Positions 11,035 through 23,100 of a stretch of 64,000 nt of DNA are shown piece after piece (the stretch's first letter is position 1; each line of letters opens with the position of its first letter). The DNA is from Rhizaria sp. SCN 62-66. Taxonomy: Eukaryota; Rhizaria, unplaced. Below the pieces are notes generated by a model. That model was not told the origin of the DNA. It saw nothing but the letters and a program-made list of their open reading frames with translations, and did no database searches. The position numbers were made by a program, and so were the translations under genes. The DNA is taken from positions 1 to 64,000 of the forward strand of contig MEDY01000038.1 in the NCBI GenBank assembly GCA_001724265.1, in the 5' to 3' direction.

Positions 11035-13017
11035 GCGGCCGACTGCCTCTTCTCGCAGGCGGCTGCCAAGCTGGACTGCGCGCGCCCGCTGGCGGCGGTG
11101 GCCGCGCAGGGCCCGCTGGAGAGCGAGTTCGCGACGAGCATCGAAGTCAAGCCGTGCTTCAAGGACGAAGACTTCGACGCCGCGGCGCCGCTCACGGTCA
11201 CCGTGCCCTGGCACCTCCGCGGCGCGCTGCGCACGCGCGCGCTCACTGGGGCTGGGGAGCTCGACGCCAGTGCAGGCAGCGATCAAGACGGCAGCAGCAG
11301 CAGCAACAGCAGCAGAAGCAGTAGCCTGCGTAGCTCCACCGGCAGCAGCTACGTCACTGGCCTCGTCCCTAGCCGCAGCGGCGACAGCGCGGCAGCGACG
11401 GCGACGAGCGTGGCCGTGGAGCACCTGCTGGCGTTCGACCCCGACCTCACGACGGTCTCGCGCAAGCTGCCGCGCTTCGGTATCACGTCCTACCTGCCCA
11501 CGGTCATCTCCTCCTTCCCGCGTGTCTACCGCGCAGTCGCCGCGCGCTTCCGCCGCTACCTTGCCGCGGTCGCGGAGCTCGAGCGCGTCGGCGATGGTGG
11601 CAGCAGCGGCAGCGGCAGCGGCGGCGTTGGCAATGGGGCGAAGCAGCCGCTGCGTCACGGCATGGCGCAGGTGCTGGGGCTACACCTCGAGGGGCCCTTC
11701 ATCTCGGTCAAGGGCGCACACGACCCCAAGGTACGTTTTCTACAGAAAACACAAAAAAGATTATCATTTCGATATATTGGCGTGTACGCGTGAAATTGTC
11801 GTCCAATATTCTATCAATAATCGAAATTATTCACTGGTTTTCGTGTCGCGTGTTTCTCACTTGACGTCCTTTGTTCCCCTTGCGCCCACTTTGGCTCGCA
11901 TAGACCCTGCACGCGCCGGGCGTGCTGCCCGCGATGGAGCTGCTGGCGACCTACGGCCGCTCGCTGCTGCCGCTAGCGCGTCTGGTGACCCTGGCCCCCG
12001 AGCTGGCGGGCTCCATCGAGGTCATCCCCCTGCTCCGCGCGGCCGGCGCCGCCGTGTCGCTGGGCCACTCCAAGACGGATCTTAAGACGGCCGTGCGCGC
12101 GCTCGACGCCGGCGCCGGGCTGGTGACGCACATGTTTAACGCCATGAGCTCGTTCCACCACCGCGACCCCGGGCTCGTGGGGTTGCTCGGCGAGGACCAC
12201 CAAGTACGCGCATATCTCGCTTGCATTACGACGTATCACGGCAATAATATCCACTTTATTAATAGTAACGGGCTTGTCATATTTTCATTCAGTTTTTCAT
12301 TTATAGAAACTCATATTGATTTATTTTTCATGATTTGTGTCCTTCTATCTGCAGGTGCCGTACTCGATCATCACCGACGGCATCCACGCGCACCCGGCCT
12401 CGGTGCGCATCGCGCACTGCGCCAACGCCGCGGGCACTGTGCTCGTCTCCGACGCCATGTGCGCCATGGGGCTCGGCGCAGGCACCTACAAGGTACGACA
12501 CCGGCCACTCTTTACCAAAGCCGCGACTCGTCACGCGCGGCAATAAGACAGTTATGACGGTATTTTTTATCTAGACTTACGAAGTCATAGTCGAATCACA
12601 ACCAATTCATTTCGTCACATTTCTCATCGGTGTCATATTCTTCTGTTTCCCCTTTCCCTTTTATTCTCTTTTATTCTCCAGCTCGGCGAGATGACGGTGA
12701 CGACGGACGACGTGCTGCACCGCGCGGTCATCGCTGGCACCGACACGCTTGCCGGCGCCATCCTCTCGCTGGACCGCTGCGTGCAGAACCTGCGCCGCTT
12801 CACACACTGCTCGCTCGAGGAGGCCGTGGCGGCGGCCACCGAGACGCCCGCCAAGGTGATCGGCGCGTTCCCGCGCAAGGGTTCGCTGGCCGTGGGCGCT
12901 GACGCAGACGTCGTGATCCTCGACCCCGTGGACCTGACTGTGCTCGCCACAGTCATCAACGGACAGGTCGTCTACGCGCGCGGGGGCGTCTTCCCGCCCG
13001 CACCCGTCCACGGCTGA
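10516..13017 (+). CDS. AMDHD2: N-acetylglucosamine-6-phosphate deacetylase, with one in-frame TAG
   Basis: Hydrolyses GlcNAc-6-phosphate to GlcN-6-phosphate and acetate in amino-sugar salvage. Exons 10516-11730, 11904-12203, 12355-12492 and 12682-13017, stop TGA; 662 codons if the TAG at 10828-10830 is read through. That TAG follows [15 protein letters not shown], an active-site strand, and the same frame stays open for 900 nt and rejoins the family at GITSYLPTV. Further motifs: GLHLEGPF (metal Glu), LGHSKTD, THMFNAM (metal His), [15 protein letters not shown] (catalytic Asp). The usual length is about 400 aa; the extra 250 residues are an Ala-rich then Ser-rich insert right after the TAG. 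All four exons agree with the family and three donors are GTACG. Confidence 0.9.
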
Positions 13018-13470
13018 TGCCGAGGCCGGGCTGCGGCGAGACGAGGCGAGGCGAGGCGAGGCGAGGTGAGTGAGCTGCAGGCGCTGCGCAAAGTGTACAG
13101 TTAGCAAAGTGCTTGCAAACAAAGAGTGTTCAACTCTACTTATCATTTTTTTAATATTTATAGAGTCTTATATGTTTATCACGGCCAATAATGTGAATGT
13201 TTTCTGATTAAAAACGAATGACTAAATACAATGCGTGAGTTTTGTGATCCCAATCAGTGATCTTTAGTGGAAATGTTGGTGTTTAATAGAGGTTAAGCGA
13301 ACAGTTGCAGCTGTGCGGCAACGGGCTGTCTCTTGGGAGTTCGACACCTCTGGTTTCTCAAAGCGGTACCGATTCCGTTCTTTCGTCAAATAACGATTTA
13401 TGAGAATATATCGACTTAAAATAGCTATTCCTTTTGATTGTTTGTTTATTTTTCAGCCCAAGTTGCCGGA
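13018..13470. other. Spacer between deacetylase and LYRM7-like gene
   Basis: About 450 nt. Starts with a GGCGA minisatellite (13042-13066), then AT-rich sequence. It ends in a strong T-rich tract with TTTTTCAG, 14 nt before the next start codon. Confidence 0.6.
13042..13066 (+). repeat. (GGCGA)n pentanucleotide repeat
   Basis: About five tandem units just after the deacetylase stop codon, within the likely 3'UTR. Confidence 0.8.
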
Positions 13471-14113
13471 ATGTCGTCTGTTCGCGGCGAAGTGATCAAG
13501 GCCTACCGCTCGCTGCTGCGCGGCGCCTTTAAGGTCTTCCACAACGATGCGCGGATGCGCACCGGTGCGCGCATGCACGCTCGCGAGGTACGTTATTCTA
13601 CAACAACAATACCATACTGCTGCGGTGGGGTGCACTGCTTTCTCTTTTCCCCGTCCCGCATTTCATCGCGCTCTCTCGTGTTGCTCACTCTCACTCTGTT
13701 TTCGTTGCCTCCGCTCTTTCTCTGCGCAGGCGTTCGTAGCCAACGCGGCTGCGACGGATCCCGAGGAGATCCGCGAGATGATCAAGGTTGCGTACGACGC
13801 GCGCGACTACATGTTCCACGCCCTCGTCCAGGTCCAGTACGACGAGACCAAGGGCAAGCACGGTACGCTCTTGCACCACTTAGCAGCGCGATATATCACG
13901 AATATCTTTAACTTATGAAAAGAAAACACGATTTTACTTTGCCACGATGACTTTATATTAGTTATCCGTATATTTTTGCGATAATTATTGATATATGTAT
14001 TCACTTCCTCACCTTTGTGTGTTTTGTGTCCGTTGCACGCAGTGGCCAACCTGGAGGACCGCCACCTTAAGGACAACGAGACGGGCGAGTTCATCGTCAA
14101 GCCGCGCGATTAA
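13471..14113 (+). CDS. LYRM7: LYR-motif protein, LYRM7/Mzm1-like complex III assembly factor
   Basis: Matrix chaperone family that stabilises the Rieske iron-sulfur protein before its insertion into respiratory complex III. Exons 13471-13587, 13730-13862 and 14043-14113; stop TAA; 106 aa, the usual size. The degenerate LYR motif is AYRSLL at residue 11. Next comes VFHNDARMRTGARMHARE, matching the VFKNDAR and AR..I..EF region of LYRM7. The C-terminus ends IVKPRD, like the LVPRKD part of the human protein. Donors are GTACGT and GTACGC. TTTTTCAG 14 nt upstream of the ATG looks like a splice acceptor. Other LYRM members are possible but fit less well. Confidence 0.8.
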
Positions 14114-15095
14114 GCTTGCCGATGCCGCGATCTACGCATTATTTGCTGTGCTGCCCCTCGGGGACCTGTTTGTCGCGTGTCATGCGATGCGAGCCGACTG
14201 GTTGGGGCTTGAGCAGTGATGTCACTATTATATATTCCCGATGTTACAGAGTCACACCTTAGTTTTATCAGAACAAAAATAAATAAATGTATAATTATAA
14301 GTTATTCCTATGCAATATTGCAGATTAGACTCAATATCTCTTCACTAAGGCACATTTAATAGGGTTTGCATGGCACAGACGAAGAAACGAACACTGTTTC
14401 AGCTGACGCTGGCCGCTGATGGCGAGTTTGTGGCGTAGCAGCGGTGTTGAGCAAGCAGCGATTCACCAATGGACGATTCCCGGCGCTTTCCTTCGTGACA
14501 GAGTCATTTTGGTTGATGAAGTAGAATGTGTACGCTACGGGTAATATTTCTCTTTTGTGCGGCTGCTATTGGGGTTTATGGTCGTGCGTGTGTTTGTGTG
14601 GCGTTTTGCCAAGATTCGGTCGCGACGCGTGTGTCCTTTGGGCTGCGAAACTGTCCCCGGCCTTAGAGCATCTTCCCGTACTCTGTTTCTGATACGACCC
14701 ACACATCACACGAGCCAGATAACGTTGTGCGACCTAGTTATGCTGTTGTTCCATCGGAGCACTGCTTTCAGGATATGCAGCGACTCCGACTGGCTATTCC
14801 AAGCGCACCGCAACCGCGCCCTTATCTTCGCCCCTCAATCCTTAAAAGCACCGGGATATACGCATGTAAACGGATTTTTTGTTTATTCTCCAATGTAACT
14901 CTGTGCAATCCTTTCATTAGTTCTTGGGTATACGTTAAATATTTACGTATCCTCGCGATATTTTTCATTTAATATTCCCCGCCACCCCTCTTATCTCTCC
15001 TTTCCTCTCGTCATTGCCGCCCCGCGCGCCACCCCACCCCGTCTTTCCCCCTTCGCCCCACCGCGCCCCGCGCGCACCCCCGCAGGTCTGGAACC
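14114..15095. other. Spacer upstream of the VPS10 receptor
   Basis: About 980 nt without a recognisable gene. AT-rich until about 14990, then a pyrimidine-only stretch ending CCCCCGCAG, 10 nt before the receptor ATG. A GTACGC at about 14529 could be the donor of a 5'UTR intron. Confidence 0.55.
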
Positions 15096-18000
15096 ATGGG
15101 CCGCCACGGAGCTCCCCTCCCGTTCGGCGCCACGGCCACTTCCGGTCCCTCCAGTGCCAGCGCCAGCACTCGGTCGGCGCGGTCGTCACGGCCCCTGCTA
15201 GTGTCGCTGTCGGCCGCCACGCTCTCGGCGCTGCTGCTGGCGCTGCTGGCGCTGCTCTCGGCCCACGCTGTCACCCCCGCGCTCGCCTCGGCCGTCTCGG
15301 CAGAGTCTGCTCTCAGTGCCGCCGCCGCTGCCAGTGCTGCTGCGAGGACTGTTGTTGGTAACGACTTCGAGCAGTACGACGAGTACGAGATGAACGACGG
15401 CGGCGGCGACCACGGCGACGACGACGAGTCCGACCACGACGACTACGAGGACGAGGACACCAACAGCCGCCGCCGCCGCAGCGCGCCCTACGGCGCCGCC
15501 TCGACGGCCAACTACTACAACAAGGGCAGCCAGACTCTGCGCTCTCCGCAGCGTCAGAGCCACGCGCCCGCCTCGGCGCGCTACGCCACGCAGCCCCAGC
15601 GCGCCAACAGCGCCGCCGCGAACCACAACAACAACAACAACAATCACGCTGCCGCTGCTGCCCCGGCGCACGCGCCGTCCCCGTTCGCCACCGCCGCCGC
15701 CGCCGCCGCGCCCGCGGCTCCCGCGGCTCCCGCGGCGCCCGCGGCGCCCAGCCGGCGCAACCGGCGGTCTGCGTTCGCTGCGCACCCGGTCTCGGCGATT
15801 GAGACGATGCAGGCGGCGACGAGCGACTCGCACCGGTTCACGCGGCCCGCGGGGCAGGTGAAGCTGCATCAGCCCGAACAGTTCCGCACGCTCACCGTCA
15901 AGCTGCTCGACTCGCCGCTCGTCGACATGAAGTGGTCCATGAAGAAGAAGGCGGGCGTCTTCACGCAGCACGTCGTCTTCGGACTCTCAGCCCACGGCGT
16001 GCTCTACCGCTCCGTCGACGGCGGACACGTCTGGGAGAGCCAGGTGCGTTTTGTGCAATCGTCTATATATCTCGATGACAACTCTTTTGATTAAATTAAG
16101 TTTGTGATAATATGTGTTTGTTTCATATTTTAAACTAGTATGTGTACTTTTATTTCATATCTCACCTCTCTTGTATCGCATATATTTCCTTATTGCTCTT
16201 TTGCTACTTTTAGGCTGACCGCGTGAACAACGCGCGCGTGCTGTCTGTGCACGTGTCTAAGGCGGACTCGTCCTACATCGCGTTCCGCTGCGCGCACGGC
16301 GTGCACTGGTTCACGCCTGACGCGGGCACGACGTACCACTCGCCGAAGGAGATCATCTACCTGCACAATCACCCGCGCACGCAGTCCGACTCGCCCTTCT
16401 TCGGCGGCACCTCAATCGACCCTATCTCGTTCCTGTCCGAGGTCGTGGCGGGCATCAACTCGGCGCTCGCGGGCGAGGACACGGACCCGGCCAACGAGGT
16501 GATCCCCGAGCACGTGGCCGAGACCGTGAGCACGATGCACGTGTCCGACTTCAAGCTGCACCCGACGCAGCCGGCGTGGATCCTGGCCTCGGTCCACTCG
16601 CGCGGCTGCCTCAAGGGCGCCGTGGCCAACCCGTCGGCGGCGGAGGCGGCCGAGGAGGCGCAGTTCGGCGAGGCTGACGCGCGCACGCTCTGCTACCAGC
16701 GCCTCATGCTCTCGCTCGACAACGGTCACAACTGGAAGCAGATCGTCTCGCACGTCATCCAGTTCGACTGGGGCGCGCCGGCACCCAAGGGCAGCGTCGA
16801 GGAGAAGCGCGTCTACGTGACGGGGTACCTCGAGAACGACGTACAGCCGGTGACGACGTCGTGGGACCCGAATATCCACTTCATGACCTCGACCGACTTC
16901 TTCCTCGATGCCGAGCTGCTGGTGGCGCACGGCAACCGGTTCTTCACGGGCCACGGCTACTTGTTTGTGGCGGCCGACGACGTGTCGAGCGAGCTCGAGA
17001 ACGACGTTGCGCTCTTCATCCGCGCGCCCGGCTCCACGGATTTTGTGCGCGCGCACATCCCCGTCGAGGGGCTCGACCAGTTCTCCTACACCATCCTGGA
17101 CACGAGCGAGTCGCAGGTCTTCCTGCACATCAACCACGCGCCGCTGGCCGAACGCTCAATCTCGGGCAACCTCTACGTCTCTGAGGCCAACGGCACCATG
17201 TTCTCGCTCTCACTGCGCAACCTGCAGCGCTCGCCCGAGGGCCACTGCGCCTTCGCCAAGGTCGAGGCGCTCGAGGGCATCTTCCTGGCCAACTTCATCC
17301 CCCAGGATGAGGCCGCCGAGGCGGACCCAGACCTCTACCGCTTCGCGGGCATGGGACAGGACGGTACGTCGGTTGTTGAGATATTTTTTTCCCACGCATA
17401 ATTGCACATTATCGTTCTCTACTATTGTTTTTTTAATGTATGTAAATGCACTACTAAGGTTAAGCATGAATCATTTATTCAAAAATACTCACATATCTTT
17501 TCTTTGTTTTCTCCTCTTTTTCTCCCCAGGCACGATGGGCGACGCCGCGAGCGTTCACGGCCGCGGCGCCTCCGCCGCCCGCCAGCGCCAGGCGCGCGCG
17601 ACGACCGCGATCTCGTTCAACAAGGGCGCGCAGTGGTTCTACCTGTCGCCGCCCGAGAAGGACTCGCTGGGTAACGACATCGTGTGCCAGCCCGACGCTT
17701 CTGGCCAGCCCTGCCGTCTCCACCTGCACGGACTCGCGCAGGACGAGTACGGTCCCTTCTACAGCGACGAGCGCGCGCCCGGGCTGATTCTCGGCACGGG
17801 CTCCGTGGGCCACTACGTGCACCAGCACATGGGCGGCGTCAACACGTTCCTCTCGCGCGACGGCGGCTTCTCGTGGTACGAAGTGTTCAAGGGCTCGCAC
17901 GTGTATGAGTTCGGCGACCACGGCGGGCTCATCGTCATGGCCGACGACACGGCGCCGACGCAGTACCTCTACTTCAGCTGGGACGAGGGCGCGACGTGGG

Positions 18001-19746
18001 AGGGCGTCATGATGACCACGCTGCCCTTCCTCGTCGAGAACATCGTCATCGAGCCCGACAACATCAATGTCCAGTTCATCGTCTACGGCTACATGCCTGA
18101 GACGGCGAACCAGCACGTCGCCGGCGAGATTCACGCGCGCTCGCCCGCGGGCCGCGCCGCCGCCGGGGGCGCGTCGTCCTCGGCCGACGCGGGTGTGGTC
18201 GTCTTCGTCGACTTCGCGGACCTGCACAAGCGCAAGTGCTCCGGCTTCAACACGCCCGGCGCGGCGCAGTCCGACTACGAGTACTGGACGCCGCACGACG
18301 ACCGCATGGAGGGTCAGTGCCTGATGGGCCGCCGCGTGACGATGGTGCGCCGCAAGCAGTATGCGCAGTGTTTCAACCCCGTGGACCGCGTGCCGGTGCA
18401 GCAGGTTTCGCGCTGCCCGTGCACTATCTCCGACTATCAGTGCGACTACGGCTACGTGCGCGAGATCGAGGGCGGGCCGTGCGTGCGCGACGCCTCGGAC
18501 GCGCGCTACCGCTCGCTCGAGTCCATCGTCGCCGGCAAGGACTGCAAGGACACGTACCTCTTTTCCAAGGGCTACCGCCGCGTGCCGGGCAACGTGTGCA
18601 TCGGCGGCCGCGAGTGGGAGCCCACGGTGCGGTCCTGCCCCGGCCGCATCCGCATGGGCATGGTGCTCTTCCTGGTGCTCCTTGTTGGCGGGCTCGGCTA
18701 CGCGCTGCTGCACTACCACAACAAGCACGACCTGGCGCAGGTTGCGCTCGACTTCTACGACCGCGTCTACGGCAACAAGGCCTACGCCCTCATCGGTACG
18801 TCGTCGAAACAAAGATATCATCATTTTAATATAGAGCTACTATAGATATGTGTACTATTGTGGATTTATTATCGCTTATATGTATTTTTTAACCTTTTTT
18901 AAAAATATATTTCACTAATCTTATGCCTCTTCATTTTTTCCCCCTGTTTTCACAGGCTCTGGCACCCGTGGCGCCCACGGCGGCGACGACGACGACGACG
19001 ACCTGGAGGCCGACATCGGTCCCTCCTACTACGACGCCGCCGCCATCTCCTCTTCCAACGCAAAGCCCGCTGCCGGCGCCAGTAGTGCCAGCGCGGGCGC
19101 GAAGCGCATGGGCGGCTTCCACGGCAACAGCGCCGCGCACGCGGGCGCGGGCGGCGACGACACGACCGACAACGACCTAGACGGCGGCAGCAGCTACACG
19201 GGCGCGGGCGTGGTGCAGTCCGCGGCCGCGACGGCGCGCGGACTGGGCGCCGCCGTGGCGTCGTCGCTGTCGGCGGCCACGGGCCTCAGCGTCGCGGGCG
19301 TGCGCGCGACCGCCGCGGGCGGCGCCACCTACTCCGCGCTCCCCGCCGCGGGCGCGAGCGGCGCCAACGCGGGCGCGATCAGCTTCAAGGGCACGGTCGA
19401 CGACTCGGACGACGACCCGCTGCTCGCCGCCGCGGCCGCGCGCACCGGCGCCAACAACGCCACGGGCGCTGCCGCTGCTTCTGTGAAGAGCAACGGCGGC
19501 GGCGTGCCGTCCGCGGCCTTCGACGACGAGTCTTCGGGCGCCGAGCACATCTCCATCAAGCCCAACGCCAGCGCCAACGCCGTGAACGGCAGCGGCATCA
19601 CACCTGTGTTCGGCAAGCTGCCCCCGGCTGCGCCCGCGGCGGCGGCGGACCTGTCGGCCTATGCGGCGAGCGCGATCCCGCTGCCGCCACGCGGCGAGGA
19701 CGACGAGGCGCGCACCAAGGCCGCCTTCAACCTCCTCGACGAGTAA
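15096..19746 (+). CDS. Sortilin-like VPS10-domain sorting receptor
   Basis: Type I receptor of the Vps10/sortilin family that cycles ligands between Golgi and endosomes. Exons 15096-16043, 16214-17363, 17530-18795 and 18956-19746; stop TAA; 1384 aa. A hydrophobic leader (LLLALLALLSAHAV) follows about 30 Ser/Arg-rich residues. A disordered Asp/Ala region precedes the ten-bladed propeller, which carries Asp-box motifs SVDGGHVW, SLDNGHNW, SRDGGFSW and SWDEGATW. A Cys-rich 10CC module (about 920-1060) precedes one membrane span, VLFLVLLVGGLGYALL (about 1077-1092). The 280-residue cytosolic tail is Ala/Asp-rich and carries DDSDDDPLLA, an acidic di-leucine sorting signal. TAG is not used. Confidence 0.92.
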
Positions 19747-20197
19747 GCTCGGCAGCCATGGCTGCCATGTCGGTGCAGGAAGCGAGGTGTTTCGGTCAGG
19801 GTGAGTTGTGAAGCTGGTTGGAGGTGTTGTGCTTTGAGTTTGCGTTTGAACGTACATTTGTATAGTATACGTAGTCGTCAGGAGGGAGTTGTAAGAGAAT
19901 AGTAATATTCGTAGTATCAGTGGCTAGTCTTAGTTTCGTGAACGTATTGTGTGTACGCTAATGATGCGTTGGTTGTGTTTGTGTTTGTGTTTTGCTTAAC
20001 ACAACACAATCAACGACATTTGAGCACCCACACACACCTGCGTATTCGCATAGAATTAGTACTGCTGCACGTGTAAGTATATTAGAGAAAAAAGAAGTAA
20101 TAAAAAAATGAATAAATTAACTGTATAACTATCTAACACTGAATCTTTAAACTTTGAGTGGCAACACAACCTTTAAACGTCGTCACTTTCGCTCACA
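19747..20197. other. Convergent spacer, VPS10 receptor to Ala-rich giant gene
   Basis: About 450 nt of AT-rich sequence holding two 3'UTRs. Nothing further recognised. Confidence 0.6.
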
Positions 20198-23100
20198 TCA
20201 CATCACGTCTTCGCCACGCGCAATGCGCTCCAGATCTGCGAGACAAGCGTCCCTCTGCGGACTGGCCTCAAACAACGCAGCCAGCAAGTCGGCAACCTCT
20301 GCGCTGGTGAGGCTCCACAACACGCCGTCCTTGGCGAGCGCGCGCACAACGCGGAGGTTGAGGTCCTCGTGCAGCAACAGCGCGACGGCGCAGAAGCGCA
20401 GCCATGGTAGCGCGCGCTGCGGCGGCGGGCCCAGCGGCGGCAGGTTCGCGGCCAGCTCCTCGTCGCTAAGCGCGCCGCCCGCCGCCGCGTTGGCCGCGCG
20501 CACCTGCCGCTGCGCGTCGCGCACCGCGCTCAGGTGGGCCTCGAGCGCAGCGAGCTCGGCGCGGCCGCAGAGCCCCGCGAGCGCGGCCCAGTCCGCGGGC
20601 GCAATGTGCGTGTGCGCGAGCAGGCGGCGGCCGGCCGAGGCGGCGACGACGTGCGCCAGCGGCGCCTGCAGCCGCGCGGGCAGCACGGCCGCGATGCCGC
20701 CCGGCGGCAGCTGCTCGGGCGGCACCTGCTGCAGCTCCGTCACCGTCTGCGCGGCGTCGGCGCCCGCGACGGCGGCCAGCGAGACGGCGGCCGTGCGCGC
20801 AAGGATCTCGGCGGCGAGGCGGAAGAGCCGCGCCGTGGCGGCCGTGGAGAGGTCGGGCGCGTCGAGCACCCAGGCCGTGAAGCGCTCGGCCACGGGCAGA
20901 GTCAGTGCGGCGGCCACGGTGAGCCCGCGGAACTGCCCGCGGTCGCCGGGGTCGCGCAGCCGCTGCCACGGGACGACGGCGGCCTCGGCGACGGCGACGG
21001 CGGACTGCACGGCGCGGGACACGGCGGCCGCAACCATCGAGACCTCGATGCCCGCCACGCCGGAGACTGAGTCGAGACGGGCCACAACGGCGGCCTTCTG
21101 CAGCCGCAGCTGCGTCTTGAGCGAGGCCAGCGCCGCGGCGCGCACCTGGCTGGCGCACGCGGCGAGCAGGGCGCCCGGGGCCGTCGGTTCCACGACGCTG
21201 GAGAACATGTCGATGTCGCCGGGGTTCGCGGTGCTAAGCGCGTGTGCAGTGGCGGCGACGAGGGCAGTCGGCACTGCGGCAGCCGCTGACGGCGCAGTTA
21301 ACTGAGGCGGGAACAAGGCCGAGGCTGGAACGAGCCACGGGACACTGAAGGGCTCAGGCTTGCGATTGTCGCTGCCAATGCTCCTCGCGCGAGATTTCTG
21401 TTGTTGCTGTCGCTCTGCCGCGTTGATATTGCGCCGGAGGTGACGGCGATTCACGATCGCACCAAGCGCCCCGCTGAGGCTATCGATCTCAACCTCGCCA
21501 TCGTCATCATCATCGTTGTTTTGGTCCTGATTGTCGGCGTTCGCTTCACCCGTGACCTTATCGTCGTCGTCATCGTGGAGGTCAACGCGGATGAGCGTAG
21601 TGCTGCCGAGCGCGGCCGCCGCGTCCATCGTGCTCTTGCTCAGCAGCAGCGCTACCGCAGCGGCGTCTAGCACCTTCGCCTGCGCGCCCACGCCCGGCGC
21701 AGCGCTCGCTGACGCCGCTGCAACAGTGGCCTTGACGGCGGCAACCGCCGCGTCCAGCGCGCTCGCCACAACGCCCGCCTGCGTGGTCAACAGGTGCGCG
21801 TCCAGATACGCCCCCGCGGCCGCAGCGGGCGCGCGCCGCCGCAGCTGGCCCGCGGGCAGCGTGGCGGCCGCGGCGGCGACAGCGCTGGCCTCGGCCCCCG
21901 CGACGGACGCCAGTGCCCACAGCGCGCAGATCGGGGGCGAGAGCAGAGAGGAGATGAGGGCGGCGCCGTCGCGGGCCTGCAGAGGTGAGCGGGACAGCAC
22001 GGCGCGCGCCGCTGCAGTCTCGGCCTCCGCGACGTTGCCGCTGACACTGCTCGCACCGGCACTCGCAGGCGCGGTTGAGACCTCAGCCTCGACTGCGGCC
22101 CTGGCGAGCGAGGCGACGGTGAGCACGAGGTCGCCGCACGCGAGCGCGCGCGTAGCGGCCAGCGCGGCCCGGTGTAGCGCGCGCGCAAGCGCCACGGCCG
22201 AGAGCGCGAGCGTGACGGGCAGCGGGTTGCCGTGCGGATCGCGCCGCGCAGAGGGGTCGTCGACCACGGAGCGCGCAAACGACAGCGTGACGGAGTAGCA
22301 CGACGCGGCCGCCGCCGACAGCGCCGCGGCGCCCAAGGGCGGGTGCGGGCCCAACCCGCTGCATGCGGCCTCCGCAGCCGCAGTGCCCGACGCATGTGCG
22401 GTGTTGATGGTCTTGCTGTTGCTGAGAGTAGCGAGCGCGGCGGGCAGCGCGGCGACGGCTGCGAGCACGCGCTGCGGCGACAGAGAGAGCAAGGCCTCGT
22501 CGCCAGTAGCGTCGTCTTCGGTGGCCGCCACCTGCGGCAGCGACAAGAGCGCTAGATACGACGCGGGAGCCGACGGCAGCGCCGCAGCAACCCAGGGAGC
22601 GACTAAGCCTGGTCCCGACTCGGGAGTACTCGCACTAGTACTCACAGTTGTCTTAGGTGTGTCGCCCGAGTTGGCAGTGCCCGCAGCGGTGGCGATGGCT
22701 CCGAGCTTCTGCGCCAACCACTGCGCAGTGCGCGCGGCCACCTCGTTGGCGTCTGCGTCCTCGTCGTTGGCGTCGCCGGCGACGGCGCAGGCTTCGGCCT
22801 CGAGCGGGAACAGCATCGGCAACGCTTCGACAGCGACTGGCTCGTCCTCCTCCTCCTCCTCCTCTTCCTCCCCGTCCGCGCCAGCAGCAGGCTTGCTGAT
22901 GCTGCTCGGAGACTGCGTGTCAGCAGTGAGGCGCAGCAGCCGCGCGGCGCGGCGCGCGGCCGGCCCCAGCGCGGCCGCAACGGCGGAGCGCAGAGTGGCC
23001 TCCGTCTTGGCGGCCCACAGTCGCCAGAAAGTCCAACCTGCCCCGGCACTCGCAGGCGCCCTAGCGCCGGCGGCTGTGACCGCGCGGTTGTCACAGAGGC

